From Streptomyces toyocaensis (GTDB taxonomy: Bacteria; Actinomycetota; Actinomycetes; Streptomycetales; Streptomycetaceae), in NCBI RefSeq assembly GCF_000725125.1, contig NZ_JFCB01000022.1, positions 1-64,000 on the forward strand: a stretch of DNA of 64,000 nt, given 5' to 3'. The first letter of the stretch is position 1. Each line of letters begins with the position of its first letter. Below the pieces are notes generated by a model, which made no database searches, was not told the origin of the DNA, and saw only the letters and a list, made by a program, of their open reading frames with translations. This document shows positions 45,801-54,625 of the stretch, one piece after another. The translations under genes were made by a program, and so were the position numbers.

Positions 45801-46379
45801 TACGCCGAGTTCGTCCGGCGGGTGGCGGACGCGGAGCGCGCCGCCGTGGACGGCTCGACCGAGCTGACGGAGGCGGCCGCCCGTTACCTCCACAAGCTCA
45901 TGGCGTACAAGGACGAGTACGAGGTGGCGCGGCTCGCCCTCGATCCAGTCGTCGACGCGGACATCGATGCGGCGTTCGGGAGCGGGAGCCGACGGTCCTC
46001 TCTGCTGCGTCCGCCCGTTCTCCGGGCCGTGGGCATGGAACGGAAGATCGCTGTCGGGCGCTGGGCCCGCCCCGTCCTCGTCCTGCTGCGTGCCCTGCGC
46101 AGGGTGCGGGGGACGCGCCTCGATCTTTTCGGCCTGCATCCCGTGCGCCGGGTCGAGCGTGAGCTCGCCGAGGACTACCGGGCGTCGCTCGGCGCTTCGC
46201 TCGCGCTCCTGACCGAGGAGACGCTTCCCGTGGTCCGCCGCCTCGCGGAGCTGCCGGACGTCGTCCGCGGATACGAAGGGGTCAAGCTGGCCTCCGTGGA
46301 GCGCTACCGGGCCGAGAAGGACAGCATCCTCGCCGCACTGCGGGAGGGCGCCGAGCATGTCACGACGGAGGCCGGGTGA
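42852..46379 (+). CDS. Indolepyruvate ferredoxin oxidoreductase, fused alpha-beta type
   Basis: 1175-residue cytoplasmic enzyme from ATG 42852, with AGGAGAAGGC upstream. It oxidatively decarboxylates aryl-2-oxo acids such as indolepyruvate to acyl-CoA, reducing ferredoxin. Domains: N-terminal pyrimidine domain (GLNEELAATSVMGSQ, near residues 95-110), TPP-binding domain with YYCSGCPHNTST (Cys 436, 439) and GGEGAQWIGMQPF, an iron-sulfur segment CEGCGDCGRASNC (Cys 641-652) with further Cys in CNLDYSCLDGDC, and a C-terminal gamma-type domain (GIGGTGIVTVSQVLATAAV, QKGGAVVSDIKI). All parts appear intact. No ferredoxin gene is adjacent. Confidence 0.93.
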   Translation: MTSSFTEAGRQDGRHLRLDDRYRLPDGVVHLSGIQALVRILLDRSARDRRDGLRTATFVSGYEGSPLAGYDIELARRQALLREYDVVHKPGLNEELAATSVMGSQLAGQVGMSRYDGVMGIWYGKSPGLDRASDALRHANLVGTARLGGAVALVGNDPGAKSSSVPCVSEATLADLAIPTLYPADSQDVLDFGIHAQYLSRFSGLWAGMKITTAVADAMSTAVVTPNRIAVVEGDAGPSPHRPSAMLLGPELMALERSLHDSRLPRALEYARLHGLNRVVQRGPSDRIGILASGKTYLDVREALRVIGLTDADLTRQGIRILKLGMVFPLERDAVVEFAEGLDHLLVVEEKRPFLEAAVKEILYGRAQVPTVHGKEGPDGQPLFSRSGELDTDGVTSGLSRVLAALGVEAARVWRRRPGPRATLSLPLLARSPYYCSGCPHNTSTTAGGDSPVGAGIGCHAMVVFMDAEQVGTVVGMTQMGGEGAQWIGMQPFVDVGHFVQNIGDGTFMHSGSLAVRAAVAAGVNVTFKLLYNGTVAMTGGQDAVGALPVDRLAATLLDEGVAKVIITTDNKARVPRARLPRAVRVLDRAGIEKALAELRATAGVTVLIHDQECAAEKRRARRRGKAGTPTTRVWINERLCEGCGDCGRASNCLSVHPVPTEFGRKTRIDQSSCNLDYSCLDGDCPAFMTITPAGRPRHAGPPALAAGDVPEPAVRRTSDGSFGMRITGIGGTGIVTVSQVLATAAVIDGQHARSLDQTGLAQKGGAVVSDIKITAQAVEQGAKLTERSCDLYLACDPLVATDPTYLRVASPERTVAVMSTTEIPTGQMVVDTEVGFPAPDVVRHAVGEVSRQLVALDTGALATQLFDDEQYANMLLVGAAYQTGVLPVPARAVEEAITLNGVAVECNIQAFRRGRQAIADPEALRAAVAGPAPEEIAGPPLPRGTTELVATVTGDEGSELHRLLTVRVADLIGYQDLRYARRYAEFVRRVADAERAAVDGSTELTEAAARYLHKLMAYKDEYEVARLALDPVVDADIDAAFGSGSRRSSLLRPPVLRAVGMERKIAVGRWARPVLVLLRALRRVRGTRLDLFGLHPVRRVERELAEDYRASLGASLALLTEETLPVVRRLAELPDVVRGYEGVKLASVERYRAEKDSILAALREGAEHVTTEAG

Positions 46380-46817
46380 CGACGGTGACGCCCGCGGTCC
46401 CGGGACACTGCCTGATCACAGCCTGCTGCACACCGCCCACCGCGCAGACGCCCGAGCCGCCGCACTCTGCTGGTCGCGAGCGAACCGGCAACGTCAACTG
46501 CGTGGAAGGCGAGTGGCGGACCGACGCGACGCCCTCCCGGGCCGGAGCATGCCCACGCCACGGTGTGTGCCCTTCGATGTGCCGCAGCAAGCCGCACAGG
46601 GCCTCCTCGCCGAAGGACTTCCCAAAAGCCGCGCGGGACAGGGGCCCACGAGGCCCCGCCGCGCAGGCCGCGCCGGACCACTCCTCGCCCGCGCGGCCAA
46701 CGCCGCGGCGGCGGTCCATCGCACGCGGACATGCCGGAGACCGGCACACGCGGTACCGGGTGTGCCCGCTGATCACCGCGAACCGGGAAGGTCCGGCACC
46801 CCACTGCGAGGTCACGC
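46380..46817. other. Intergenic region
   Basis: About 440 bp between convergent genes. No gene, strong hairpin or IS motif recognised. Confidence 0.45.
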
Positions 46818-47639
46818 TCATGGATTCCAGGACATCGTGACCTCCACCAGGTCGAAGCGCCGGGCGGCGAGCGCCTGCCTCCGGATCGCCCAGTGAAGGG
46901 ACAATCCCTCCCTCCCCTCGATGTTGGGATGCCACTCGGCCAGCAGCACCCAGTCCCTCAGGTCCCCGGTCTCATCCGCATGGATCGCAACCGACTCCAC
47001 AGGGTTCGTGTCCATGGATTCGTGCTTGGGGTGCCCACCCACCTGCACCCACCCGCCGGCCGGGAAGCCACTGGCACACACGTCCAACAGCGCGTCGTGG
47101 ACGGTGTCGTAGGGAGCCCAGGGAAGCTCCTCACTGCGCCAGCCCCGTGCCGTGGCCACCGCCTTGCAGCTGTGGAACGGCAGGGACACATCTGCGGTCA
47201 GGTGCAGGTCGCCCTGCCAGAACGCCTCGTGTATCTCCCGCCAGTCCTCCAGGCCGTTCTCCTCGGAGTAGTCGAAGATTCCCGCGCGTTCCTCGACGGT
47301 CGCGCCCTCGGGCACGTACATCACCTCGCCTCCGGCATCCGGGTCGGGGAACCCGAAGAGCAGCAGACGGCCGTCGGGCGGCAGCGGGAGTCCCGTCACC
47401 TCTTCGGACAGGTCGGCACAATTGAGCGAGGCGACGAGGGGAAACTCGGGGTCCGGGGCATCAGGGGGGAGGAGGAGGGGACCACCATAGCGGCCTACGG
47501 TCGGTCCGGCGCCGTTCAAAGTCAGGGTCGCGCAGGGGAGGGCGGCGTCCGTCCACTGTTCGACGACGGCGGCGGGGACTTGCTCCGCCGTCAGCTCCGC
47601 ACGGTATCGGCTCAGTCTGTTCAGCACCTCAGGCCTCAT
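46818..47639 (-). CDS. DUF1963 (YwqG-like) protein
   Basis: 273 residues, cytoplasmic. The whole length is a DUF1963/YwqG-like domain: GPTVGRYGGPLLLPPDAPDP, FPLVASLNCADLSEEVTGLP, GRLLLFGFPDPDAGG, GGWVQVGGHPKHES and a C-terminal WVLLAEWHPNIEGREGLSLH. Function unknown; relatives occur near SMI1-type and toxin-associated genes. Homologous to the C-terminal domain of the large protein at 1187-3862 and useful for locating the frameshift there. Monocistronic. Confidence 0.85.
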   Translation of the reverse strand: MRPEVLNRLSRYRAELTAEQVPAAVVEQWTDAALPCATLTLNGAGPTVGRYGGPLLLPPDAPDPEFPLVASLNCADLSEEVTGLPLPPDGRLLLFGFPDPDAGGEVMYVPEGATVEERAGIFDYSEENGLEDWREIHEAFWQGDLHLTADVSLPFHSCKAVATARGWRSEELPWAPYDTVHDALLDVCASGFPAGGWVQVGGHPKHESMDTNPVESVAIHADETGDLRDWVLLAEWHPNIEGREGLSLHWAIRRQALAARRFDLVEVTMSWNP

Positions 47640-47953
47640 GCGGGGAACCCTATCGAGCCGTCCCTCCCGGAATGCCCGGGGACTGTTCTGGCAACTACGG
47701 CGTCAAGCCGGGCCGTCACGTCGTCTCCTCATGCTCGGGTACCGCCCTCTGAGCCACAACCACACGGTCCCGTAACGGAGTTACGGCAACGCAGTTAAGG
47801 TCGCCCATCGGATTCCCCACGCTTTCCGACTGTCCTTGAAGGGCTTGATCAGTGCCGGAAGACTTTGTTCCGGGGCGCGCAGGCGCGCCCCGGGACCACT
47901 TCTGCCGGGTGATGTGACATCCCATCCGGCGACTCCTCAAGGGGGAGAAGGAC
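47640..47953 (+). promoter_or_regulatory. Leader of the subtilase gene with two inverted repeats
   Basis: 314 bp upstream of the subtilase. CCGTAACGGAGTTACGG (47770-47786; arms 7 bp, 3-nt centre) looks like an operator. An 11-bp hairpin CCGGGGCGCGC/GCGCGCCCCGG (47870-47893) lies 60 bp before the GTG start and could affect transcript stability or attenuation. GGGGGAGAAGGAC directly precedes the start. Confidence 0.45.
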
Positions 47954-50900
47954 GTGCGCAGAAAAGTGAGAAGGGCATGCGGGGCCACGGTCGCGGGGGC
48001 GGCCGCCGTGGCGCTCGCGGCGGGCATGGCCGGCCCGGCGTCGGCGGACGGGGAGCAGCGGTCGGCCACCGCTTCGCAGGTGTCGTCGAAGGCGGGCGCC
48101 GCGAAGGGGCCGTCGCTGAAGGCGAAGCACCACATCACGCTGATCACGGGTGACCGGGTCGCGGTGGACGCCAAGGGCCGTGTGGTGGGCTTGGAGCGGG
48201 CGAAGGGGCGGGAACACGTGCCCTTCCATGTCCGCAGGGTCGACGGGCACACGCTGGTGATCCCGGCGGACGCGGCCCGGCTGATCGCGACCGGCAAGGT
48301 CGACCGGCGGCTGTTCGACGTCACCGAGTTGAACAAGTCCGCGATGCGTGGCTCCCAGAAGCGGGGCCCGAGGGCCATCGTCGGTTACCGGGGTTCCGCG
48401 AAGGCCGCCAAGGCGGATGTCCGGGAGGCGGGTGATCTGCGCCGTTCCCTGACAGCCTTGAACGCGGACGCGGTGCAGACCTCGCACAAGGACGCCTCCG
48501 ATCTGTGGGAGGCCGTCACCGATGGTGACAAGACCGCCTCCGGTGTCGCCCATGTGTGGCTGGACGGGGTCCGCAAGGCCTCTCTCGACACGTCCGTGGC
48601 GCAGATCGGCACGCCGAAGGCGTGGGCGGCCGGCTACGACGGCAAGGGCGTGAAGATCGCCGTCCTGGACACCGGCGTCGACGCCACCCACCCGGACCTC
48701 AAGGGCCAGGTGGCCGCGTCCAGGAACTTCACCTCCGCGCCCACGGCTGGCGACAGGTACGGCCATGGCACCCATGTCGCGTCCATCGCGGCAGGTACGG
48801 GCGCCAAGTCCAAGGGCAGATACAAGGGCGTCGCGCCCGGCGCGAAGATCCTCAACGGCAAGGTGCTGAGCGACTCCGGCTTCGGTGACGACTCCGGCAT
48901 CCTCGCCGGGATGGAGTGGGCGGCCTCGCAGGGTGCCGACGTCATCAACATGAGCCTGGGCGGCACCGACACCCCCGGCATCGATGCGCTGGAGGAGGCG
49001 GTCAACCGGCTCTCGGCCGAGAAGGGCGTGCTGTTCGCCGTCGCGGCCGGCAACGAGGGCCCGCAGTCGATCGGTTCGCCCGGCAGCGCGGACGCCGCCC
49101 TCACCGTCGGCGCCGTCGACGGCAAGGACAAGCTCGCCGACTTCTCCTCCACCGGCCCCCGCACCGGCGACGGCGGTCTGAAGCCGGACGTCACCGCTCC
49201 CGGCGTCGACATCACGGCCGCCTCGGCCGACGGCAACCTGATCGTCGGGGAGGTGGGCGAGGAGCCGGATGGGTACATGACCATCTCGGGTACGTCGATG
49301 GCGACCCCGCACGTGGCGGGCGCGGCGGCGATCCTGAAGCAGCAGCACCCGCAGTGGAAGCACACCGAGCTGAAGAGTGCGCTCACCGGTTCCACCAAGG
49401 CAGGCGAGTACACGGCGTTCGAGCAGGGTTCGGGCCGGGTCCAGGTCGACCGGGCGATCACACAGACGGTGATCGCCGAGCCCGTCTCGCTGGGCTTCGG
49501 TCTCCAGCAGTGGCCGCACACCGACGACAAGCCGGTCACCAAGCAGCTCACCTACCGCAACCTGGGCACCGAGGACGTCACCCTGAAGCTGACGTCGACC
49601 GCCACGAACCCCAAGGGCAAGGCGGCCCCGGCCGGCTTCTTCACGCTGGGCGCCACCACGGTCACGGTCCCGGCGGGCGGCAAGGCCTCCGTGGACGTCA
49701 CCGTCAACACGAAGCTCGGCGGCACGGTCGACGGCGCCTACTCCGCGTACGTGGTCGCCACCGGCGGCGGGCAGACCGTGCGCACGGCCGCCGCGGTGGA
49801 ACGCGAGGTCGAGTCGTACGACGTGACGGTGAAGGTCCTCGGCCGTGACGGCAAGCCGACCGGCAACCACTGGTCGACCCTGGCCGCCACGACGGGTACC
49901 GCCACGGGCAAGGTGTTCGACCTCCACGACTCCGACGGCACTGTCACGCTGCGGGTTCCCAAGGGCGACTACTTCCTGGACTCCGGTGTCTTCCTCGGCC
50001 CGGCCGAGGACTACAAGCGTCTCGACTGGCTCGCCCAGCCGAAGGTGAGCGTCACCAGGAACACCTCGGTCACACTGGACGCCCGTAAGGCCAAGCCGGT
50101 GGACATCACCGTGCCGGACAAGAAGGCCACGCCGTTGTTCGCCTCGGTCGACTACGACCTGAAGACGAAGGACTCGTCCTACAGCGGCGGCTGGTTGCTC
50201 GAGTCGTACAACGGCTTCGCTTCCGCGCACGTCGGTCCGCGGCTCCCCAAGGGCGTCCTCACCCAGCAGTGGGACGCGCACTGGTACAAGGGTGACGAGG
50301 AGCAGTACAGCATCGCCACGGTCTCCGGGGTCGACAGGCTCGCCACCGGCTACACCCGGCACTACAAGGCGAGTGACCTGGCCACGGTGAAGGTCAGCAT
50401 GGGCGCGCCCGCCCCGGGCAAGAAGGGTGTGTTCGACGCACGGTTCGTGTTGCCCGGTGGCATCTCCTGGTCGTCGATCGGTGTCCCGCAGCGGCTGCCC
50501 GGCACCCACACCCTGCACCTGTCCACCTCGGACAAGGTCACATGGAACATCGACTTCGCGCAGGAGGACCACAGGCAGGAGGGCCCGCCGGACCTCGACA
50601 CCGTCTACCTCATCGGTGAGGGGAAGACCTTCAAGGGCGGCAAGACCTACAGGGAGACCGTGAACACGGCGGTCTTCGGCCCGAGTCTCACCAAGGACGA
50701 CGGTGTTTTCCGCAACGGCAACAAGATCTACGGCTCTCTGTACCTCTTCTCGGACGGCAAAGGCCACGTCGGTGACTCGGTGACGAGTTCGGCCGTCACC
50801 AGTCTCTACCGCAACGGCAAGAAGATCGGCTCGTACGACGGCACTCCGAACGGCCTTGACGAGTTCGAGGTTCCGCCGGGTGACGCCTCGTACAGGCTGA

Positions 50901-51301
50901 CCACTTCGGTCAAGCGGAGCGCCGAGGTCGCCGCCGCGTCCACGCGGATCGACGCGAGCTGGACCTTCCGCTCCAAGAAGACCGCCGACCTCAAGCAGCT
51001 TCCGGCCTCCACGGTCCGCTTCCTCGCGGCCACGGGCCTGGACAGCAAGGTGACGGCCGGCAAGAAGGCCACGATCCCGGTCTCCGTGGAGGGCGCCGCC
51101 CAGGGCAAGAACCTCAAGTCCCTGTCGGTGTACGTGTCCTACGACTACGGCAAGACCTGGAAGAAGACCACGGTCAAGAAGGGGAAGATCACTGTCAAGA
51201 ACCCGGCGAAGGGGAAGGCGATCTCCTTCCGCGCCGAGGTCACGGACAAGAAGAACAACACGTCGACGGTCTCCGTCTACAACGCCTACTACGGCAAGTA
51301 G
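47954..51301 (+). CDS. Secreted S8-family subtilisin-like serine peptidase
   Basis: 1115 residues from GTG 47954. Sec signal peptide (ATVAGAAAVALAAGMAGPAS, cut near ASA-DG). A propeptide-like region spans residues ~50-215. Catalytic triad: Asp239 in VLDTGVDATHPDLKG, His271 in GHGTHVASIAAG, Ser448 in SGTSMATPHVAGAAA; oxyanion-hole region AVAAGNEGPQS. From residue ~480 a ~630-residue C-terminal region has beta-sandwich repeats and ends with a Lys-rich domain (KTWKKTTVKKGKITVKNP). Large Streptomyces subtilases of this type degrade extracellular protein. Strong terminator at 51309-51349. Confidence 0.94.
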   Translation: MRRKVRRACGATVAGAAAVALAAGMAGPASADGEQRSATASQVSSKAGAAKGPSLKAKHHITLITGDRVAVDAKGRVVGLERAKGREHVPFHVRRVDGHTLVIPADAARLIATGKVDRRLFDVTELNKSAMRGSQKRGPRAIVGYRGSAKAAKADVREAGDLRRSLTALNADAVQTSHKDASDLWEAVTDGDKTASGVAHVWLDGVRKASLDTSVAQIGTPKAWAAGYDGKGVKIAVLDTGVDATHPDLKGQVAASRNFTSAPTAGDRYGHGTHVASIAAGTGAKSKGRYKGVAPGAKILNGKVLSDSGFGDDSGILAGMEWAASQGADVINMSLGGTDTPGIDALEEAVNRLSAEKGVLFAVAAGNEGPQSIGSPGSADAALTVGAVDGKDKLADFSSTGPRTGDGGLKPDVTAPGVDITAASADGNLIVGEVGEEPDGYMTISGTSMATPHVAGAAAILKQQHPQWKHTELKSALTGSTKAGEYTAFEQGSGRVQVDRAITQTVIAEPVSLGFGLQQWPHTDDKPVTKQLTYRNLGTEDVTLKLTSTATNPKGKAAPAGFFTLGATTVTVPAGGKASVDVTVNTKLGGTVDGAYSAYVVATGGGQTVRTAAAVEREVESYDVTVKVLGRDGKPTGNHWSTLAATTGTATGKVFDLHDSDGTVTLRVPKGDYFLDSGVFLGPAEDYKRLDWLAQPKVSVTRNTSVTLDARKAKPVDITVPDKKATPLFASVDYDLKTKDSSYSGGWLLESYNGFASAHVGPRLPKGVLTQQWDAHWYKGDEEQYSIATVSGVDRLATGYTRHYKASDLATVKVSMGAPAPGKKGVFDARFVLPGGISWSSIGVPQRLPGTHTLHLSTSDKVTWNIDFAQEDHRQEGPPDLDTVYLIGEGKTFKGGKTYRETVNTAVFGPSLTKDDGVFRNGNKIYGSLYLFSDGKGHVGDSVTSSAVTSLYRNGKKIGSYDGTPNGLDEFEVPPGDASYRLTTSVKRSAEVAAASTRIDASWTFRSKKTADLKQLPASTVRFLAATGLDSKVTAGKKATIPVSVEGAAQGKNLKSLSVYVSYDYGKTWKKTTVKKGKITVKNPAKGKAISFRAEVTDKKNNTSTVSVYNAYYGK

Positions 51302-51308
51302 ACCGTGA

Positions 51309-51349
51309 GCGGATGGCCCGCCGGAGGTCCCTCCCGGCGGGCCATCCGC
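51309..51349. terminator. Strong hairpin terminator
   Basis: Perfect 16-bp inverted repeat: GCGGATGGCCCGCCGG (51309-51324) and its complement at 51334-51349, 9-nt loop, starting 8 bp after the subtilase stop. Confidence 0.85.
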
Positions 51350-51444
51350 ATGGCTGGGTACGTCAGCGGATCTCTGATCCCGCCCGCCCGCTGGTCGTGA
51401 CGGCATCCGCGACGCGTGGATGCCGCGCATACAGAGAGAGAATC

Positions 51445-53964
51445 ATGTCAGAAATGTTGCGCCATCAAGCGTGGCGGTTCAGATGGGTCGTTGTCCTGGC
51501 AGGCATTCTGGCCTGCGGATCCCTCCTGATCTCACCCGCACCCCAGGCCAAGGCAGTCGAGGACGGATTCACCAGTTCCGCTTCCGGGACCGATATGGCC
51601 CAGATATGGCTAAAAGGCGTGGACGGCAGGCCAGACCAGTTCGCCTGCTCAGGGGTCGTCACCGGCGCGCGCTGGATCCTCACTGCCGCACACTGTTTCA
51701 AATTCGCTCCGTTCTACGAGTTCTTCGTACGGGTGGGCTCCACCACGTTGGGTGAGGGCAACAGGCACAACGTTGTCTCAGTTAAGTTCCGTCATGACCT
51801 GGCGGTTCTGGAGACTGCGCCGACGGAAGGGCACTTGAATACCCAGGGACACCCCTACGCGAAGCTGGCGCCGAACAAGAAGGTGAGGTTCAAAAGCCAA
51901 CTTGAGTCCTACGGCTGGGGTAAGACCTGCGCGTCCTGCACCGCGTCCCCCGTCCTCAAGGGCGCGTACACCAAGGTGAACGACAACGAAGAGGGACTCA
52001 AGGACAGCGCGGGCGGTCCCGCTTACAAGGTCCGAGCGCTCAAGGCCAGGCTGCGGGAAGGGGACTCCGGCGGGCCGTCCGGGTACTGGGGCAGCCCTCG
52101 GGTCCGAGTGGTCACGGGTGTCCTCTCGCTGAGCGTTACTGACTCGAACCGCCCGGCCGACGCGTACATATCCCCGACATACGACAACCCGCTGTGCGGG
52201 TCCCAGCGCAACTGTGTGCACGACTGGCTGCAGCAGGAAGCCCGCATGAAGGTGTACGAGCCCCATGACGAGTTGAAGCGGGCCATTCGCGTCATGGCAC
52301 TGGGGTCCTCGACCACCTGGGGTGAAGGCAGCTCCGACGGCAATGGCTACCGGGACACTGTCGACCGGGGACTGCAACAGATCGCCGACCGCAATGCGGG
52401 GAAGACCGGCGAGCACAGGGTCTCGCCGTCCCTCGCCGAGGCGGGGACCCAGGACGACAAGGACGCCACACCTGAAGTGGACTGGGTGGGGTCGGTCCGG
52501 GTGGGGACGATGCCTGACCGGGAGACCGAGGGCTGGCGGGGTTACCGGATCAACGAGATCGCCGGCAAGGCGAGCTGCTCCGTCCCGCTCTACCTCCCCA
52601 ATGTCGTCACCGTCCTCGCGGGCGGGAACGACGCCATCCAGGACTACCAGATGGACGGCGCCATCAACCGGCTGGAAGCGCTCATCGATCAGGTCACCAC
52701 CGACGTCCCGGGCGCCACCGTGCTGGTGGCGGGACTACAGCCCTTCCACGATCCCGCCAGGAACGCCCGCGGCGAGAAGTTCACCGCCCAGATCCCAGCG
52801 CTGGTGGACCGGTTCGTACAGCGTGGCCTGTCCGTGGTCTACACCGACATCTCCCACCTGGAACCTTCCGACATCCACACCTCCGACGGCATTCACCCCA
52901 CCGATGAGGGCTACGACAAGATCGGCGCGGCGTTTGTGAAGGCCGCCAACAAGGCCAACGATCAGGGGTGGATCCTGGAACCGTTGGAACAGGACGGCGA
53001 AGCGGTGTCCGACGCCTGCCCGACGCGAGACGACGGTCCCGGCGGCACCGGAGGTACTGGTGACAACGGCGGCAGCAAGCTGGGGCCGGGCTGGAAGGAC
53101 CACGGTGTCATCCAGTCCCAGCAGTTCCCCTCTACCAACCGGTTCTGGATGGTGGATATCAACAAGGACCGCAAGGCCGAGTTCGTGACGGTCGACCAGC
53201 ACCAGAACTTCCGTTTCTGGTGGAACGGCGGCCCCTCCGGCAAGGGCTGGGTGCCCTTCGTCGAAGGCAAGAATTCCTACAAGCCCCCCACTGGAGTGGT
53301 GGGTAACCAGTTGCGCTTCGCCGACCTGGACGGTGACGACTTCCCCGACTGTGTGTCGGTCGACCTGACAGGGAGGTTGCAGGTTTATACCTGGAAGGCC
53401 GATAACCCAGTCGGTGCGCGGATGTGCGCGAACAAGTACGAAGGGGTGGCCAGTGTCTTCGACAAGGGGTCGGCCGGTAAGTCCCTGACGATCGACCCTG
53501 CCACCAAAATCCGGTTCGCCGACGTCACAGGAGGAGGCCGGGACGACTACCTGCTGATCGAGCCGGACGGCACGACCACCGCCTGGTACAACCGGGACTT
53601 CCAGAACGGCGACGGCCGCACGTGGTTGGACTGGACCTCTCCCCAGAACATCAGCGGCGCCCTGCAGAACCCCCGGGAGATCAGATACGCCGACATCAAC
53701 GGGGACAAGCGCGACGACCGGATCCTGATCACCGCCAAAGGCGGCGCCAGGGCCTGGATCAACGAAGGGCCAAGGGGCTCGGGCGGAACGTACCGGGACA
53801 TCGGCAAGATCGCTGGTGACACTGGCCTTCCTCCCAAGGATATCCAGTTCGCCGACGTCGACGGCGATGGCAAGGACGACTTCGTGAGGATCGGTTGGAC
53901 CGGCGTCACCCACGCCTGGCTCAATACTCTCCCCGCGAACTACTTCACCACCTTCCACCCGTGA
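51445..53964 (+). CDS. Secreted trypsin-like / SGNH hydrolase / FG-GAP fusion protein
   Basis: 839 residues from ATG 51445 with GAGAGAGA upstream. Signal peptide (VVVLAGILACGSLLISPAPQ, cut near AKA). Residues ~40-265: trypsin-like domain with His83 (LTAAHCF), Asp118 (HDLAVL) and Ser208 (GDSGGP). Residues ~280-505: SGNH hydrolase with block I VMALGSSTTWGEG (catalytic Ser289, the usual GDS being GSS), block III GGNDA (Asn395) and block V DGIHPTDEG (Asp481, His484). After a Gly-rich linker, residues ~555-839 are FG-GAP blades (FADLDGDDFPD, YADINGDKRDDRI, FADVDGDGKDDFV). Both active sites look complete. Substrates unknown; the propeller probably provides binding. Confidence 0.9.
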   Translation: MSEMLRHQAWRFRWVVVLAGILACGSLLISPAPQAKAVEDGFTSSASGTDMAQIWLKGVDGRPDQFACSGVVTGARWILTAAHCFKFAPFYEFFVRVGSTTLGEGNRHNVVSVKFRHDLAVLETAPTEGHLNTQGHPYAKLAPNKKVRFKSQLESYGWGKTCASCTASPVLKGAYTKVNDNEEGLKDSAGGPAYKVRALKARLREGDSGGPSGYWGSPRVRVVTGVLSLSVTDSNRPADAYISPTYDNPLCGSQRNCVHDWLQQEARMKVYEPHDELKRAIRVMALGSSTTWGEGSSDGNGYRDTVDRGLQQIADRNAGKTGEHRVSPSLAEAGTQDDKDATPEVDWVGSVRVGTMPDRETEGWRGYRINEIAGKASCSVPLYLPNVVTVLAGGNDAIQDYQMDGAINRLEALIDQVTTDVPGATVLVAGLQPFHDPARNARGEKFTAQIPALVDRFVQRGLSVVYTDISHLEPSDIHTSDGIHPTDEGYDKIGAAFVKAANKANDQGWILEPLEQDGEAVSDACPTRDDGPGGTGGTGDNGGSKLGPGWKDHGVIQSQQFPSTNRFWMVDINKDRKAEFVTVDQHQNFRFWWNGGPSGKGWVPFVEGKNSYKPPTGVVGNQLRFADLDGDDFPDCVSVDLTGRLQVYTWKADNPVGARMCANKYEGVASVFDKGSAGKSLTIDPATKIRFADVTGGGRDDYLLIEPDGTTTAWYNRDFQNGDGRTWLDWTSPQNISGALQNPREIRYADINGDKRDDRILITAKGGARAWINEGPRGSGGTYRDIGKIAGDTGLPPKDIQFADVDGDGKDDFVRIGWTGVTHAWLNTLPANYFTTFHP

Positions 53965-53998
53965 CGCAGGGCTGACTGGCTGTCCCCCTCCCCCATCC

Positions 53999-54205
53999 GT
54001 GCGTGTGATCGGCCGGCTGGTCGGGTCCACCGGGACGCCTGAACTGCAGACGTCGAAGGCGGTGGACGCCCGGCTCATCGATGAACTGGTGGGCCGGGCC
54101 CAGGCCGAGGGACTGCATCTGACGCGAGAGCGGGCCGATGCAGCATCTGACCAAGCGGCTGCCCGAGTCCGCGATCGAGGGCTGGATCCAATGCCGTGCA
54201 GTTAG
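53999..54205 (+). pseudogene. IS256-family transposase N-terminal remnant
   Basis: LIDELVGRAQAEGLHLT in one frame, then QHLTKRLPESAIEG in the next: the start of a Mutator/IS256 transposase (normally ...GLLQQLTKRLLESALEGEI). A frameshift lies near 54135 and the catalytic domain is absent. Confidence 0.55.
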
Positions 54206-54255
54206 CGGTGTCTAGGACTGATCCCCTGGAATGGACACCCTGACAAGAGATCTCG

Positions 54256-54560
54256 ATGGTCCAGCAAGGGAGGGATGTCCAGACGGGACGCAGTTCTGCG
54301 TATGCCGAGGAGTTCAGGAGGGACGCTGTCGCGCTCTCCCGTGCCGCGGCCGGCAAGCGGACGTACACGGCGGTGGCCGCGGAGCTCGGCATCACGGCAA
54401 GTCGCTGCGGACGTGGTTCCGAAGGACGGGCCCTGGCCGTGCCCGGACGCCGTGAAGCGGGTGGGGGGCGAGGGCCAGGAGCCGGCGCGGCCGCGGGACG
54501 GAGAGCGCCCTGCTCGAGGCCGAGAATCCGGGGCGCCTCCTCCGCGCGGCCCGGGCCGGG
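54256..54560 (+). pseudogene. IS3-family OrfA remnant
   Basis: YAEEFRRDAVALSRAA, TYTAVAAELGIT and, after a one-base shift near 54400, KSLRTWFRR. This is the helix-turn-helix of IS3-family OrfA (usual form ITGESLRTWVRR). The remaining frame is broken and no OrfB follows. Confidence 0.6.
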
Positions 54561-54625
54561 CCGGGCCGCGTCCGGTGAGGCTGTGGGCAGTCAGTCCTCC
54601 GCCGCCCTCGCCGGGCCCGGCCGGC

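Noticed and set aside
43227..46358. Long antisense frame across the indolepyruvate oxidoreductase
   Set aside because: Same GC-bias effect; composition dominated by Arg/Gly/His and no motif.
47849..51430. Very long open frame antisense to the subtilase
   Set aside because: High third-position GC in the real gene keeps the opposite strand open; its translation is rich in Arg/Gly/Val repeats with no domain, and the sense strand has a full subtilase triad.
52735..54078. Leftward 447-codon frame under the fusion protein
   Set aside because: Antisense shadow of the SGNH and FG-GAP domains.
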